From assembly GCA_029851415.1 (NCBI GenBank), contig CM056743.1:97190501-97254500 (forward strand): DNA of 64,000 nt, given 5' to 3'. The notes under the pieces were generated by a model. That model was not told the DNA's origin. It did no database searches and saw only the letters and a program-made list of their open reading frames with translations. This DNA comes from Eretmocerus hayati (taxonomy: Eukaryota; Arthropoda; Insecta; Hymenoptera; Aphelinidae). A program made the position numbers and the translations under genes. Positions 1 to 8,992 of the stretch are shown in pieces. Within the stretch, counting starts at the first letter, position 1. Every line of letters starts with the position of its first letter.

Positions 1-1287
1 CAAGTAATAAAGACGTTTGCGAGCTGGAAAATTTCGTTCGACGGGGAACCGAAGGGCCGTAAAGATAAGGCTGAAGAGTTCCTAGCCTCCGTAAAAGAGT
101 GCATGGAAGCGATCGACCTCTCCGACGCGGAAGTCTTAGCAGCGATGCCGAGTATATTGACCGATCGAGCGCGCACGTGGTATCGGACACATCGTAGGGG
201 AATCGCGACCTGGAGAGACTTCAAGCAAGCGTTTCGCGATCAGTATGTCGGACACGTAGACCATCAGGATTTGATGGAGGAGTTATATCGTCGTACGCAG
301 GGGAAAAACGAACAAATCGCGCCGTATCTGACTTGCATCCGCCTTATCGTGGGACATTTCAAGCATCCGCCGAGCGAGGAAGTAGTTTTTAACATCGTGA
401 TCCGCAATTTGAGACCGGAAGTCCGTCGATACTTAGAGACGAAGGACGTGAGAACGCTGACCGAGATTCAATATTACGGCAAAAAGTTTGAAAAACAGCT
501 GGAGTGGGACGCGCGATACATAGCTCCGCCATCGCAGGACAAATCCCGCATCCCGGGGGCGGCCTACCAAGGTTCGAGTAGCACTTCCAGGAAAGTAGCC
601 TCCACTGAATTGGAAGAAGCCACTGGGCAGGTCGCTGGATTGACGGTTGGGAATAAACCCGAAGCGAAGGCCCCGGAGTCCAAGCCGCAACCGGCCACCA
701 CCCCTGCGAACCCTGCCAACGCTGAAGGCGGCCAAAAAGGCAAGGGTAGGGGAAGAAGGGGAGGTAAGAAGAATGAAAATGGGACGAGTGCAGGTGCAGC
801 AGCGGAGACCGCTGCAGTGACGACCAACGCCACCAAACCCGCCAGCACTTCAACGCCCACGCTTTCCGCACCTCCGCCACCGACCCCACCGGCACCACAA
901 GCGGGACCATGGGGCTATCCGTGGGGATTTCCGCCCTACCCGTACTGGCAAATGCCAGGGGCGTCTGGGACGCAGAGGAATGCGAGGCCAGCGAGCGCCG
1001 AGAGTTTACAGAAACGACAGGAACAGTTGACACGAGGAGCGTGCTTCAACTGCAGCGAAACTGGACATCTCTCGCGCGAGTGTCCAACCCGGCAATGTTA
1101 TACTTGCCATGCAACGGGCCACGCTTCGCACGAATGTCCAAAGAGAACTGAGAAATGCCAAGGTTGTGGCAAGGTTGGGTATTCAGTTAAGACCTGCCCA
1201 GATTGCAAATGGGCGTTAAAGTACTCGGGAAACGGACCCGCGGGGGCGCAGGGGGGAACCCCTCCTGCTCCCCAAAATTCGAAGTGA
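1..1287 (+). CDS. gag: Gypsy-like Gag, 5' end outside window
   Basis: Structural protein of an LTR retrotransposon, expected to assemble the particle and bind the genomic RNA. The frame is open from base 1, so the N-terminus lies outside the window; the first in-frame ATG here is at 103. The N-terminal part has the helical retrotransposon-gag pattern (a W-Y run near 178-182, then W..F...F near 211-232). A Pro/Ala/Gly-rich linker follows (about 640-960). Two good CCHC zinc knuckles (C-X2-C-X4-H-X4-C) lie at about 1042-1083 and 1096-1137. A third, at about 1156-1197, has Tyr where His is expected and may not hold zinc. The end overlaps pol, and the stop is at 1285-1287. Arg/Lys-rich stretches around 735-775 also fit nucleic-acid binding. 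Assignment to the Gag family is firm; the clade is not. Confidence 0.9.
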   Translation, partial: QVIKTFASWKISFDGEPKGRKDKAEEFLASVKECMEAIDLSDAEVLAAMPSILTDRARTWYRTHRRGIATWRDFKQAFRDQYVGHVDHQDLMEELYRRTQGKNEQIAPYLTCIRLIVGHFKHPPSEEVVFNIVIRNLRPEVRRYLETKDVRTLTEIQYYGKKFEKQLEWDARYIAPPSQDKSRIPGAAYQGSSSTSRKVASTELEEATGQVAGLTVGNKPEAKAPESKPQPATTPANPANAEGGQKGKGRGRRGGKKNENGTSAGAAAETAAVTTNATKPASTSTPTLSAPPPPTPPAPQAGPWGYPWGFPPYPYWQMPGASGTQRNARPASAESLQKRQEQLTRGACFNCSETGHLSRECPTRQCYTCHATGHASHECPKRTEKCQGCGKVGYSVKTCPDCKWALKYSGNGPAGAQGGTPPAPQNSK

Positions 1288-4200
1288 AGAGCGAGTGCGA
1301 TGAAGCACCAGTGATGCTTGGTGCAGACTCCCTCGCGGCCGAGAGGGAAGTCAACAGCGAGATTGGTAACACGTATCCATCTCGGCTGGTAGCAAGCAAC
1401 TGGACGATTAGCGACGACGACGAAGAAACGCCTGACCTGTATGCTGAGGGGAATCATGCAAATTCCGCCAAATCTGATTTGAATCCGCCTCCGCCAAGGG
1501 AATGGCACGAAGTAGAGATGACTCCAGCGATGGGTGCCATACGCAAACACCCACTGACAACGAGTAGAAGCGACGCTGATGAAATGATTGGAGGAGTGGA
1601 CGGGGGAGTTAGGGGACAACGTGAGACTGATCACCTCACTGAGTTACCTACAATCGACCCGAAAACGCCCTGCCACGAAGAAGCAGCGGTTGCCGACACA
1701 CCAAGCCTAGAGGAAGCTCGAACGGGGGACGCCCCAGCCGACGCCATCAGGGCGAAAGTGGAAACTTGGAGTCAGGAAGAGATTGCAGATGGACCCGCCG
1801 CACAAGCCGCACCTCGTAACTTCGTCGAGGTCATCTTGGGAGGAAAGTCATTCATGGCGTTGTATGACCCTGGAGCGCAGGTGTCCTTCGTCGGGCCAAA
1901 AATAGCGAAATTTTACGAGAAGCGTCTTTTTCACAAGCGAAGCGTGTTGAGAGGAGCTGTGGGCAAAAACGTCACCCAAGCATTGGGACTGTTGAAGATG
2001 ACTATGGAAATTGATGGACATTCCCGAACCATTGTGATGGAAGCAGTTCACGACACGTCGTACGACATGGTTCTGGGAATGGACTTTATGAACGCGTGGA
2101 AATCCGACTCTCTAAATGCCGATGGGCAATGGAGAGTACTTCAAGGAGACTACCGAAATTTCGTAGGACGTCGGAAAGAAGAACCGGAAAACCGCATATA
2201 CGCCGAGTGCGCGGGACTAGTAGTAGTAGAAGAGGGGGGTAAAACCCACCTAGAAGAAGTGGTGCGTGAAACGACCGCCAAGGCAGCAGGCAAAGTTGGA
2301 CTAACAGATCGCGGGGTTCATAAAATTGAACTGATAGATTTCACTCCTGTCCGCCACCGTCCGCGACGCCTCTCTCCCAAGATGCTCGAGATTGCTAGGG
2401 AGGAGGTCAAGGCCATGTACGGTCTCAAGCGTATCCGCCCTTGCCAGAGTGCTTGGAGTAGTGCTCCAGTGTTGATCAGGAAATCTGACGGTACTTACCG
2501 TTTCTGCATCGACTATCGAGACTTGAATAAGAAAACGAAGAAGGACACGTACCCCCTTCCCAACATGGACTCCATCTTGGATAAGTTGCGGAAGGCGAAG
2601 TACCTGTCTAAGATAGATTTAAAAAGCGCGTACCATCATATTCCGGTAGCGGAGGAGTGCCAGGAGTATACCTGTTTCAGCCTTCCAGGCGTCGGCTCCT
2701 GGTGCTGGTGCGTAATGCCCTTCGGGCTCTGTAATGCACCCGCGACCTGGCAGCGCATGATCGACGAGATACTAGGCCCAGAGCTAGAACCATTTGTCTT
2801 CGTGTACTTAGACGACATTATTATCGCGACAGACACGTATGAAGCTCATGAAAAATACCTAAGGATAGTGTTGGAGCGACTCGTAGATGCCGGACTCCAG
2901 ATAAATCCGGAAAAATGTCAGATTTGCTGCAGCGAGGTGAATTACCTCGGCTTTATCTTGGACTCCGAAGGCCTCCGCCCGGATCCCGAAAAGGTAACGC
3001 CCGTACGGGAATTCCCTCCGCCAAGAAACCTGCGACAATTGCGATCGTTCCTGGGGATGGTGACGTGGTACTCAAGATTTATCGACCATGACGCCGAAAT
3101 AAAAGTACCGTTACTGAAGCTTCTCCGGAAAGATACGCCATGGTCATGGGGCGAAGAACAGCAAGAAGCATTCGATAAACTGAAACAGGCCTTGACGAGC
3201 GCGCCGGTGCTCGCTAGACCTGATTTCTCAAAAATGTTCGCTATACAGACCGACGCATCCGCCTATAGCTTGGGAGCCGTGCTGACCCAAGAAGGGGAAG
3301 ACGGTGAGCACCCTATTGTCTACCTGAGCCGCAGTCTTTCGCCAGCAGAGCGAAATTATACGGTCAGCGAGAGGGAGCTGCTAGCGGTGGTCTGGGCGAT
3401 CAAAAAACTACGACCTTACATTGAAGGGTACCAATTTCAGGTGATAACATATCACAGTGCCCTAAAATGGCTCCAAAATCTGAAAGATCCGACTGGGCGT
3501 CTCGCTCGCTGGGCACTCGAACTCCAGAATTGGGACTTCGAGGTAATACACCGGAGTGGAAAACTCCATAAAGTGCCAGATTGCCTGTCTCGAATGAACG
3601 AGCCAGAAGACGCCGAAATCGGAGCAGTAGAAGTAGCAGACGAGACGATAGATGCCGTGGATCCGACGGTAACCGAAATACAATGTTCCGCCGAAGACGC
3701 GAAGAAGGATTCCGAATACTTGAAGCTGGCCGAGAAGATTCGTGCGAATCCGGACCAGTTCAAGGATTGGAGGGAGGTGAATGGCTTGATTTATCATCAT
3801 AGCCATAACACGCTTCTGGATCCAATCACATTTCCGGAAGAAAAATGGAGACTTGTCGTGCCAGTCCATGGGAGACGTGACGCTCTAGAGCGAGCTCATT
3901 GCCTCGCCTCGTCAGGTCACATGGGCATTGAAAAAACGTATGATCGACTAGCTCGAGATTACTACTGGCAAGGCATGTACACAGATGCGAGAACATTCGT
4001 GAAAGAGTGCCAATTGTGCCAACAATACAAAATGCCCCAAACAGGCCCGCTTGGCCACATGGGAAACAGAGTAGTAGAGCGACCATGGTCCGTCATCTCC
4101 GCCGATCTGATGGAATTTCCGCCGAGCAAAAAGGGGTTCAAGTACTTGCTGGTCATACAGGACTTGTTCACACGCTGGGTTGAAGTGAAACCATTAAGAC

Positions 4201-4949
4201 GCGCTGAGGGGAAGGCGGTAGCCGCCGCGATTGAAGAATTGATCCTGTTCCGTTGGAAGACGCCACTGTACTTTCTATCCGACAATGGTAAGGAGTTCGA
4301 CAACAAAATTGTGGACGCCATGTTGGAAGAACACGGAGTACGTCACATCAAGACGCCACCATATTGGCCGTCAGCCAACCCAACGGAGCGTTCCAATAAG
4401 ACGCTCAAAACAATGATCTCTCAATTTGTGAAGAATGATCACCGCAACTGGGATGACCACATCCATGAGTTCCGCCATGCGATGAACACCGCAGTGCAAT
4501 CCAGCACGAAAGTCTCGCCAGCGTTTCTCAATTTCGGACGTCATCCCACTCCAGTAAAAAGCCTGCGTCGCGAACTGGAGGGCGAAAAATTGATCGAGAA
4601 GATGGGAGTCCAAGACTGGATGGATAGAATGAAACGCCTAGACGCGTTGCGGGAACTAGTCGTCCGCCATAACGCTGAAAGTCGGGCGAAGCAAGCTGAA
4701 ACTTATAACAAGGGTAGGAAGAATTTCACGTTCAATGTGGGAGATGTAGTGGGAAGGAAAACGCATTTCCTGTCTAGCGCCGCGAATCGGTTCAACGCCA
4801 AGTTAGCTCCGAAATACGAGGGTCCGCTGACCATAGTAGAAGTCAAATCTCCGGTCGTTTACGTAATGGAGGGACCCACTGGCCAACGGACTGCTCCAAC
4901 CCACATATCCCACCTCAAACGTTGGATCCCACCCCGAAAGACTGGCTAG
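1203..4949 (+). CDS. pol: Gypsy-like Pol polyprotein (protease, RT, RNase H, integrase)
   Basis: Polyprotein that copies the element RNA into DNA and integrates it. Residues are counted from base 1203. An aspartic protease lies around residue 220 with D-P-G-A instead of the usual D-S/T-G-A, followed by the partner L-G-M-D motif. Reverse transcriptase spans about 395-640 with Y-L-D-D near 534. RNase H starts near 680 with T-D-A-S. The integrase has an H-H-C-C zinc domain near 899-940 and D, D, E residues near 966, 1027 and 1061 (the last in an N-P-T-E-R context). The C-terminus ends with the usual G-P...H-I-S-H-L-K-R-W tail; no chromodomain is seen. The order RT-RNaseH-IN is diagnostic of Ty3/Gypsy. 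There is no useful ATG at its start, so expression should depend on frameshifting from gag. The frame is intact, which suggests a young copy. Confidence 0.95.
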   Translation: MQMGVKVLGKRTRGGAGGNPSCSPKFEVKSECDEAPVMLGADSLAAEREVNSEIGNTYPSRLVASNWTISDDDEETPDLYAEGNHANSAKSDLNPPPPREWHEVEMTPAMGAIRKHPLTTSRSDADEMIGGVDGGVRGQRETDHLTELPTIDPKTPCHEEAAVADTPSLEEARTGDAPADAIRAKVETWSQEEIADGPAAQAAPRNFVEVILGGKSFMALYDPGAQVSFVGPKIAKFYEKRLFHKRSVLRGAVGKNVTQALGLLKMTMEIDGHSRTIVMEAVHDTSYDMVLGMDFMNAWKSDSLNADGQWRVLQGDYRNFVGRRKEEPENRIYAECAGLVVVEEGGKTHLEEVVRETTAKAAGKVGLTDRGVHKIELIDFTPVRHRPRRLSPKMLEIAREEVKAMYGLKRIRPCQSAWSSAPVLIRKSDGTYRFCIDYRDLNKKTKKDTYPLPNMDSILDKLRKAKYLSKIDLKSAYHHIPVAEECQEYTCFSLPGVGSWCWCVMPFGLCNAPATWQRMIDEILGPELEPFVFVYLDDIIIATDTYEAHEKYLRIVLERLVDAGLQINPEKCQICCSEVNYLGFILDSEGLRPDPEKVTPVREFPPPRNLRQLRSFLGMVTWYSRFIDHDAEIKVPLLKLLRKDTPWSWGEEQQEAFDKLKQALTSAPVLARPDFSKMFAIQTDASAYSLGAVLTQEGEDGEHPIVYLSRSLSPAERNYTVSERELLAVVWAIKKLRPYIEGYQFQVITYHSALKWLQNLKDPTGRLARWALELQNWDFEVIHRSGKLHKVPDCLSRMNEPEDAEIGAVEVADETIDAVDPTVTEIQCSAEDAKKDSEYLKLAEKIRANPDQFKDWREVNGLIYHHSHNTLLDPITFPEEKWRLVVPVHGRRDALERAHCLASSGHMGIEKTYDRLARDYYWQGMYTDARTFVKECQLCQQYKMPQTGPLGHMGNRVVERPWSVISADLMEFPPSKKGFKYLLVIQDLFTRWVEVKPLRRAEGKAVAAAIEELILFRWKTPLYFLSDNGKEFDNKIVDAMLEEHGVRHIKTPPYWPSANPTERSNKTLKTMISQFVKNDHRNWDDHIHEFRHAMNTAVQSSTKVSPAFLNFGRHPTPVKSLRRELEGEKLIEKMGVQDWMDRMKRLDALRELVVRHNAESRAKQAETYNKGRKNFTFNVGDVVGRKTHFLSSAANRFNAKLAPKYEGPLTIVEVKSPVVYVMEGPTGQRTAPTHISHLKRWIPPRKTG
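1251..1257 (+). promoter_or_regulatory. Putative -1 ribosomal frameshift slippery heptamer (GGGGGGA)
   Basis: The heptamer G-GGG-GGA is in the gag reading frame (codons CAG GGG GGA) and fits the X-XXY-YYZ rule. It lies inside the gag/pol overlap, 28 bases before the gag stop ends. A -1 shift moves the ribosome exactly into the pol frame. No downstream pseudoknot was worked out. Confidence 0.55.
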
Positions 4950-5000
4950 ACGCATGAGTAGAAATTCCGCCATCCGCCTCAACGAAGAGTAATAAGGAAG

Positions 5001-5026
5001 TTTTTTTTTGTTCTGCTTCCTTGCAG
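5001..5026 (+). promoter_or_regulatory. Polypyrimidine tract and splice acceptor before ORF3
   Basis: A T-rich tract (5001-5022) ends in TTGCAG at 5021-5026. The ORF3 ATG follows three bases later at 5029. This is the expected layout for a spliced subgenomic mRNA. A GTGAGT donor-like site occurs in the downstream non-coding DNA at 8167; if that DNA is the LTR, the same site would also lie in the 5' copy outside the window. Confidence 0.5.
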
Positions 5027-5028
5027 GT

Positions 5029-7257
5029 ATGGCAGAAGATCCGCCTCGAGACCGTAGCTGCTCACCCTGCCCGGCGGATTTCCGGAGCATCGCGAGACCC
5101 GACGACCTTCAGGAGGCAACGACAGTCTGGAGGTCAAACTCCCAGGTACGTCGGGCTCGTAGGGCATCTCGCGAGAGGAGTGGAAGTCGTGGACCGCTAA
5201 CGTCAGACAGTGGTCTGAGCGACGACCACTCCTCGCGAGATACTCCGGAACCCCGTCGAGCCGAACAACAGCAGCCACAGCCAGCGCATGAAGAAGGACA
5301 AGACAGCGGAAACAGCAGTCCGCTTACCCCACGTGAAGACAGAGCGCCTCCCAGCATCGGTGGACCGTCGCGCCACCTAGGAGCGATTCCGCGCGCCCCG
5401 ATGGTGGAGAGACGCTCGCGAGAGAGACGACGCCGCGTGAGGCCCGAACCAGTGGGAGCGGAAGCCCCAGCTCAGTATTGCCCGGCGGCAGCACCTCTCG
5501 CAGTGCTCGCGGAGGAAGCGGAACCGACCCTGGATTCCGGCTTGGATCCTGTGGCGGACTCCGCTAGAGCTCAACAAGAACTACAAGATTGGTTGGAGCC
5601 CAGGGGTGCTCCAACCCGGCAGGAAGTGGACCCCGGACAGTTTGAGTGGCCACCATCTCCGCCATCTATCCGCCGCACCACGACTCCACCGAGAACAATA
5701 CCCCGGCCGATCCCTTCCACCACTCGTGGAGAAGCAGCTGGAGCCGCAGCGCCCGATGAGTTCCGCGAACCCGCGCTCATCATCGCCCCATCAAACCTCC
5801 CGGCCTCAGAACGACGTGAGCTGGAAACAGCCGTCGAACTCCAGCTGCGTCAAAACTGGGATCCCGAACGAGGCTGGCAACGATACCTAGACCGGAGAGA
5901 CGAGGCGGCCCAAATGCTCCGCCCGGACCAGCCCCTACAGTACCCCCAGCCTTACAGAGGGAAACGGACACATACACGGACCAGATCGGAGTGGACTCCA
6001 GAAATCGCGCTGCAGATCCGCAGGGACCGGATCCAAGCCAGGGATAATCGACGCGCAATGGAGCGTGAATACGAACGTTTGTCCGCTCGGCACACAGAAC
6101 CAGAGCGCCCGCGCCACCAGGAACATCAGCAACAACAACGGCAAGAGGAGCCGATGTTGCGTCACGACGACGCTTCCAAACGCCGTCGACGCAACCCCAA
6201 TCGCCACATGACCCTGGAGGATCACGTGGACTACCAGGCGCCCGTGGAACGTGACTACTCTCCGCCTCCGGGACCCGCCACCTTGGCTCAAGCTCTACCA
6301 GGCCCCGCGGAACCATTGCAGGCAGAGATCCATCGCCTCGCCGAGGAAGCGGCCCGGGTGGCACGATTGGAGGACCAATCTCCCCCGGCCACCGCAAGAC
6401 CACCGACACCGGAGCAACAGAGCACCGAGCCCAGGAGGATTGTCACACCAACGGCAAGGCCCGGACCAACAAGAAGAGGTACGCGGTTCCAGTGGCTGGA
6501 GGCATTGCCTCTGGACGAGGATGACCCGCCGCCACACACCTGCTTCCGTTGTTGGAAGAGTGGCCATGTCTCAGCACGCTGCCCGGCCCCAAAACCGTGG
6601 TTTCACTGTTTCAATTGCGGTCGGCGCCGGGTAGCTGCACACAATTGTCCGCGCTGTGCCACGGCATATGCGCTGTGGGAGGGTCGCCCGGCTCACGAGG
6701 CTCGTTTTGGCCCATCGGCGACTGTCACCCGCCCGCCACAAGAGCCCGAAAGGCAGCCCGCACCCATGGAGATTGAGAGGGTTAGGGAACAGCCCAATCA
6801 ATCCGCCGCTGTCTCCCAACACCCCTCAACTCCACCACCATCCGCCACGACGAGGCGTCAGGACGAGCGGGAACCCACCAGGCCACCAACTACACCACCA
6901 CCCGCGCGGGACAGCGGAGCCGAGAGAACGACAACTCTACCCCGACCGTTCCCGGTGCTACCGGAAGAGAGGCACATCGAAGCCCCCGCCATAGTGGCAC
7001 CGGTACCAGCCCCAAGGACCAGAATTACCACCGTCTCAGCCACGCCACCCCCCAACATCGCTGCGGCAGCCGTCAACAGCTCGGCTTCGGCCAGCATAAC
7101 CATGCCGATTCCGGGTCTGGCACGGCTGATGGCGGCTATGACCCCCGCGGACCATGAGGAGTTCCGGTTGCTGGTCGCCGTCGCAGTCACCATGCCGCAG
7201 TCAGTGCAGGAGCAAATGTATGCGGCCTTCTTCGACAGAATCCGCCAGGCTCAATAG
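5029..7257 (+). CDS. Third ORF of the Gypsy-like element: Arg/Pro-rich protein with zinc knuckles
   Basis: A 742-residue frame in the position where some Gypsy/errantivirus elements carry env. It is not envelope-like: there is no signal peptide, no membrane anchor and no furin-type site. It is highly Arg/Pro/Glu-rich and probably largely disordered. A CCHC knuckle (C-F-R-C...H...C) begins near residue 504, and a second Cys/His cluster follows at about 528-545 (H-C-F-N-C...H-N-C...C). A hydrophobic segment near the C-terminus (M-T-P-A-D-H-E-E-F onwards) could be a small dimer or capsid-like domain. The composition suggests an RNA-binding second Gag-like protein; that is inference. I chose the ATG at 5029 because it directly follows a splice acceptor. 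The frame is intact over 2.2 kb, which argues for selection or recent insertion. Confidence 0.75.
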   Translation: MAEDPPRDRSCSPCPADFRSIARPDDLQEATTVWRSNSQVRRARRASRERSGSRGPLTSDSGLSDDHSSRDTPEPRRAEQQQPQPAHEEGQDSGNSSPLTPREDRAPPSIGGPSRHLGAIPRAPMVERRSRERRRRVRPEPVGAEAPAQYCPAAAPLAVLAEEAEPTLDSGLDPVADSARAQQELQDWLEPRGAPTRQEVDPGQFEWPPSPPSIRRTTTPPRTIPRPIPSTTRGEAAGAAAPDEFREPALIIAPSNLPASERRELETAVELQLRQNWDPERGWQRYLDRRDEAAQMLRPDQPLQYPQPYRGKRTHTRTRSEWTPEIALQIRRDRIQARDNRRAMEREYERLSARHTEPERPRHQEHQQQQRQEEPMLRHDDASKRRRRNPNRHMTLEDHVDYQAPVERDYSPPPGPATLAQALPGPAEPLQAEIHRLAEEAARVARLEDQSPPATARPPTPEQQSTEPRRIVTPTARPGPTRRGTRFQWLEALPLDEDDPPPHTCFRCWKSGHVSARCPAPKPWFHCFNCGRRRVAAHNCPRCATAYALWEGRPAHEARFGPSATVTRPPQEPERQPAPMEIERVREQPNQSAAVSQHPSTPPPSATTRRQDEREPTRPPTTPPPARDSGAERTTTLPRPFPVLPEERHIEAPAIVAPVPAPRTRITTVSATPPPNIAAAAVNSSASASITMPIPGLARLMAAMTPADHEEFRLLVAVAVTMPQSVQEQMYAAFFDRIRQAQ

Positions 7258-7588
7258 AGCCGAAGAAATCCGCCAAGTAAGAGAAATTTTTGATATCCTT
7301 CTTTCCCAAGTATCCGAACCCAGATCCTAGTAGTTAGAGAACCCTGCCCCTCTGATTTGAGAATTCGAGTTGATTTAGCCCTTAAGATTAGTTGATAGAT
7401 TTGATTTTGATTTTTTGACCAATGTAGCAATGTATGATGATTCCGCCGAGGTAACGATGAGGGTGGATGTGGGCGAGACGAGACCACTCCGAATTCTTCT
7501 CACCCAGGAGGGTGAGGGGGAGAAGCCGGGGGTAATGCAACGTGGAACGTTGCAGCACGTTCTAGCTCGTCCCACGGAAGCTCTCGTC

Positions 7589-7662
7589 GTCACCTCGGGC
7601 AAAGTAATCAAGGTCTGATTGTTTGTTTGTCACACTTTTTTGTTGAGGTGCCCGAGGTGACG
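7589..7662. repeat. 14-bp inverted repeat (hairpin) in the LTR region
   Basis: CGTCACCTCGGGCA at 7589-7602 is the exact reverse complement of 7649-7662, with a 46-base T-rich loop. It could be an RNA hairpin near an LTR transcript end or a protein-binding dyad. Confidence 0.8.
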
Positions 7663-8501
7663 AGAAGAGGACGACGACGACGATTCAAATGGGCTGATGG
7701 CTCCCGCCACCAGCGTGGTGGCAGCACCGTCCAGCCCACCAAGTCGGGCGGCGCAGCGCTCGCGCGGGCTTGAGGAAGTCGCGCCACGCATCGCCGGCCG
7801 GCATTCTTGGGATGGCTGCCAGCCTGGCTAAACCTCCCCGTACTTCGCGCCTTTTGAATTCGACGTGCTCCAGGAAGTGACCCAGGACGGGTCGTGTGAT
7901 CGCGTCGCGGGGTACCGGACCTTTTGGTGTGTGTTTGTGCGTGTGGGTGAACAGTGTAGTGCCCAGACTTGTCAGCGCGTGCTGACGCGTGGCCACCCCA
8001 CACGACCACATCTCGCCCAGGGTGCCCCGCACTTGGAGGGTGACCCGGACTGGGCTCGAGAGAGCGAGAGAGAGCTGCAGCAGCGCAGTGAAGTGGCCAG
8101 TAGCAGAGTAGCAACAGCGCAGCAGTAGCGCGATCATCAGGGTGCGTCCCGACGACGTCGACTGCGGTGAGTGGTCTTACGTTTTCCCCCGGGTGCATCC
8201 GCCCTCATCGTGACCCCCCCGAGCGGAGAGTCGTGTCCAGGGCTACCGGGTGGCCTATTTCCCAGCTCGCGACGCGGTGTGTCCCTTTTATCCGCCGACC
8301 CATCGCGTCGCAACCGTGTTCCTCCAACTCCCCGTGCCAATTTCGTATGCACGTTTTGGCCATGCTGAGCCACGCGGGTCGTTATAGCGGCCATTTTGTG
8401 TCATCGCTCTGACTTCCGGAGACGAAGGCACGGCGAGTTGGAGAGGGACGGGTCCGCCGGCTGGGGAATAGCTCCCACCCCTCGAGTTAGCTCCGCCCAC
8501 C

Positions 8502-8590
8502 GTGTATATGGGCATTTCTGCTACAAAGTGGTGCAGTGATTTTCGAGTGAGTGTATATGGGCGTTTTCGCTCCAAAGTGAGTTTCGCGAG
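8502..8590. repeat. Two-copy tandem repeat, period about 49 bp
   Basis: GTGTATATGGGC followed by CT(A/C)CAAAGTG begins at 8502 and again at 8551. The two copies differ at a few bases. It lies in the putative LTR or 3' region. Confidence 0.7.
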
Positions 8591-8754
8591 ATTGTTGCAG
8601 TGAGTTTATTGAACAACTTACGGACGATAGATGCATAGATCCGCCACAGATGGCGTTGTAAATTAGTTTTATTGGCCTGCGTGCCTCGAAATGAGTTCCT
8701 AATAGAAATAAATTCCGCTTGTATTTTCGTAATTCGGAGAGTGATTATTTCGAC

Positions 8755-8775
8755 GATATATATATATATATATAC
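8755..8775. repeat. (TA)n microsatellite
   Basis: About ten TA repeats within the non-coding region following the Gypsy-like element. Confidence 0.9.
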
Positions 8776-8814
8776 AGTGTCCGCAGAATATTTTCGTGAT
8801 TTTCAGGTGCTCTC

Positions 8815-8992
8815 AATTTGCCCCATCGTCCCGCCCCTCGTGGCGCGGGGTGCCTGGCCCTGACCTGATCCGGCCCAAATAAATGAGGTAGCGTTGGGTG
8901 GGTTTAGTATTTCAGGTGGATGCTCCAGATTATCCCTGACCCATCTTGCCCCCACGTTACAAGTCATACACTCTCCCACTGAGCTATTCCAA
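8815..8992 (-). other. tRNA-like 5' half (threonine-type anticodon TGT) fused to non-tRNA sequence; SINE-like
   Basis: Read on the minus strand from 8992, the sequence has a 7-base acceptor-like block, then TA, then a D arm GCTC/GAGT with a polymerase III A-box (TAGCTCAGTGG), then the anticodon arm TATGA with loop CTTGTAA, giving anticodon TGT. The 3' strand of the anticodon stem is missing: the match stops at loop position 38 (about 8955) and unrelated GC-rich sequence follows. This is either the head of a tRNA-derived SINE whose body runs to about 8815, or a tRNA gene cut by insertion of the neighbouring LTR element. No convincing B-box is visible, so it is not a functional tRNA gene. Confidence 0.5.

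Larger units (their letters stand above)
7258..8954 (+). repeat. Non-coding 3' region of the Gypsy-like element, probably including the 3' LTR
   Basis: No credible gene lies here. The position directly after ORF3 and the change in composition fit a 3' untranslated region plus LTR. A TGTAGCAATG at about 7423 could start the LTR. The right end near 8954 abuts a tRNA-like sequence. AATAAA-type polyadenylation signals occur near 8707 and 8877, and a GTGAGT donor-like site is at 8167. The 5' LTR is outside the window, so the borders cannot be verified by comparison. Confidence 0.45.

Noticed and set aside
389..1033. Long minus-strand open frames opposite gag (and similar ones opposite pol and ORF3)
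   Set aside because: They are antisense shadows of GC-rich coding DNA, lack known domains, and the plus-strand proteins are clearly real.
5029..7257. ORF3 as a retroviral-type envelope
   Set aside because: No signal peptide, transmembrane anchor or cleavage site; it has zinc knuckles and disorder-type composition instead.
8955..8992. Functional tRNA-Thr gene
   Set aside because: The 3' anticodon strand, T arm and acceptor 3' strand are missing.
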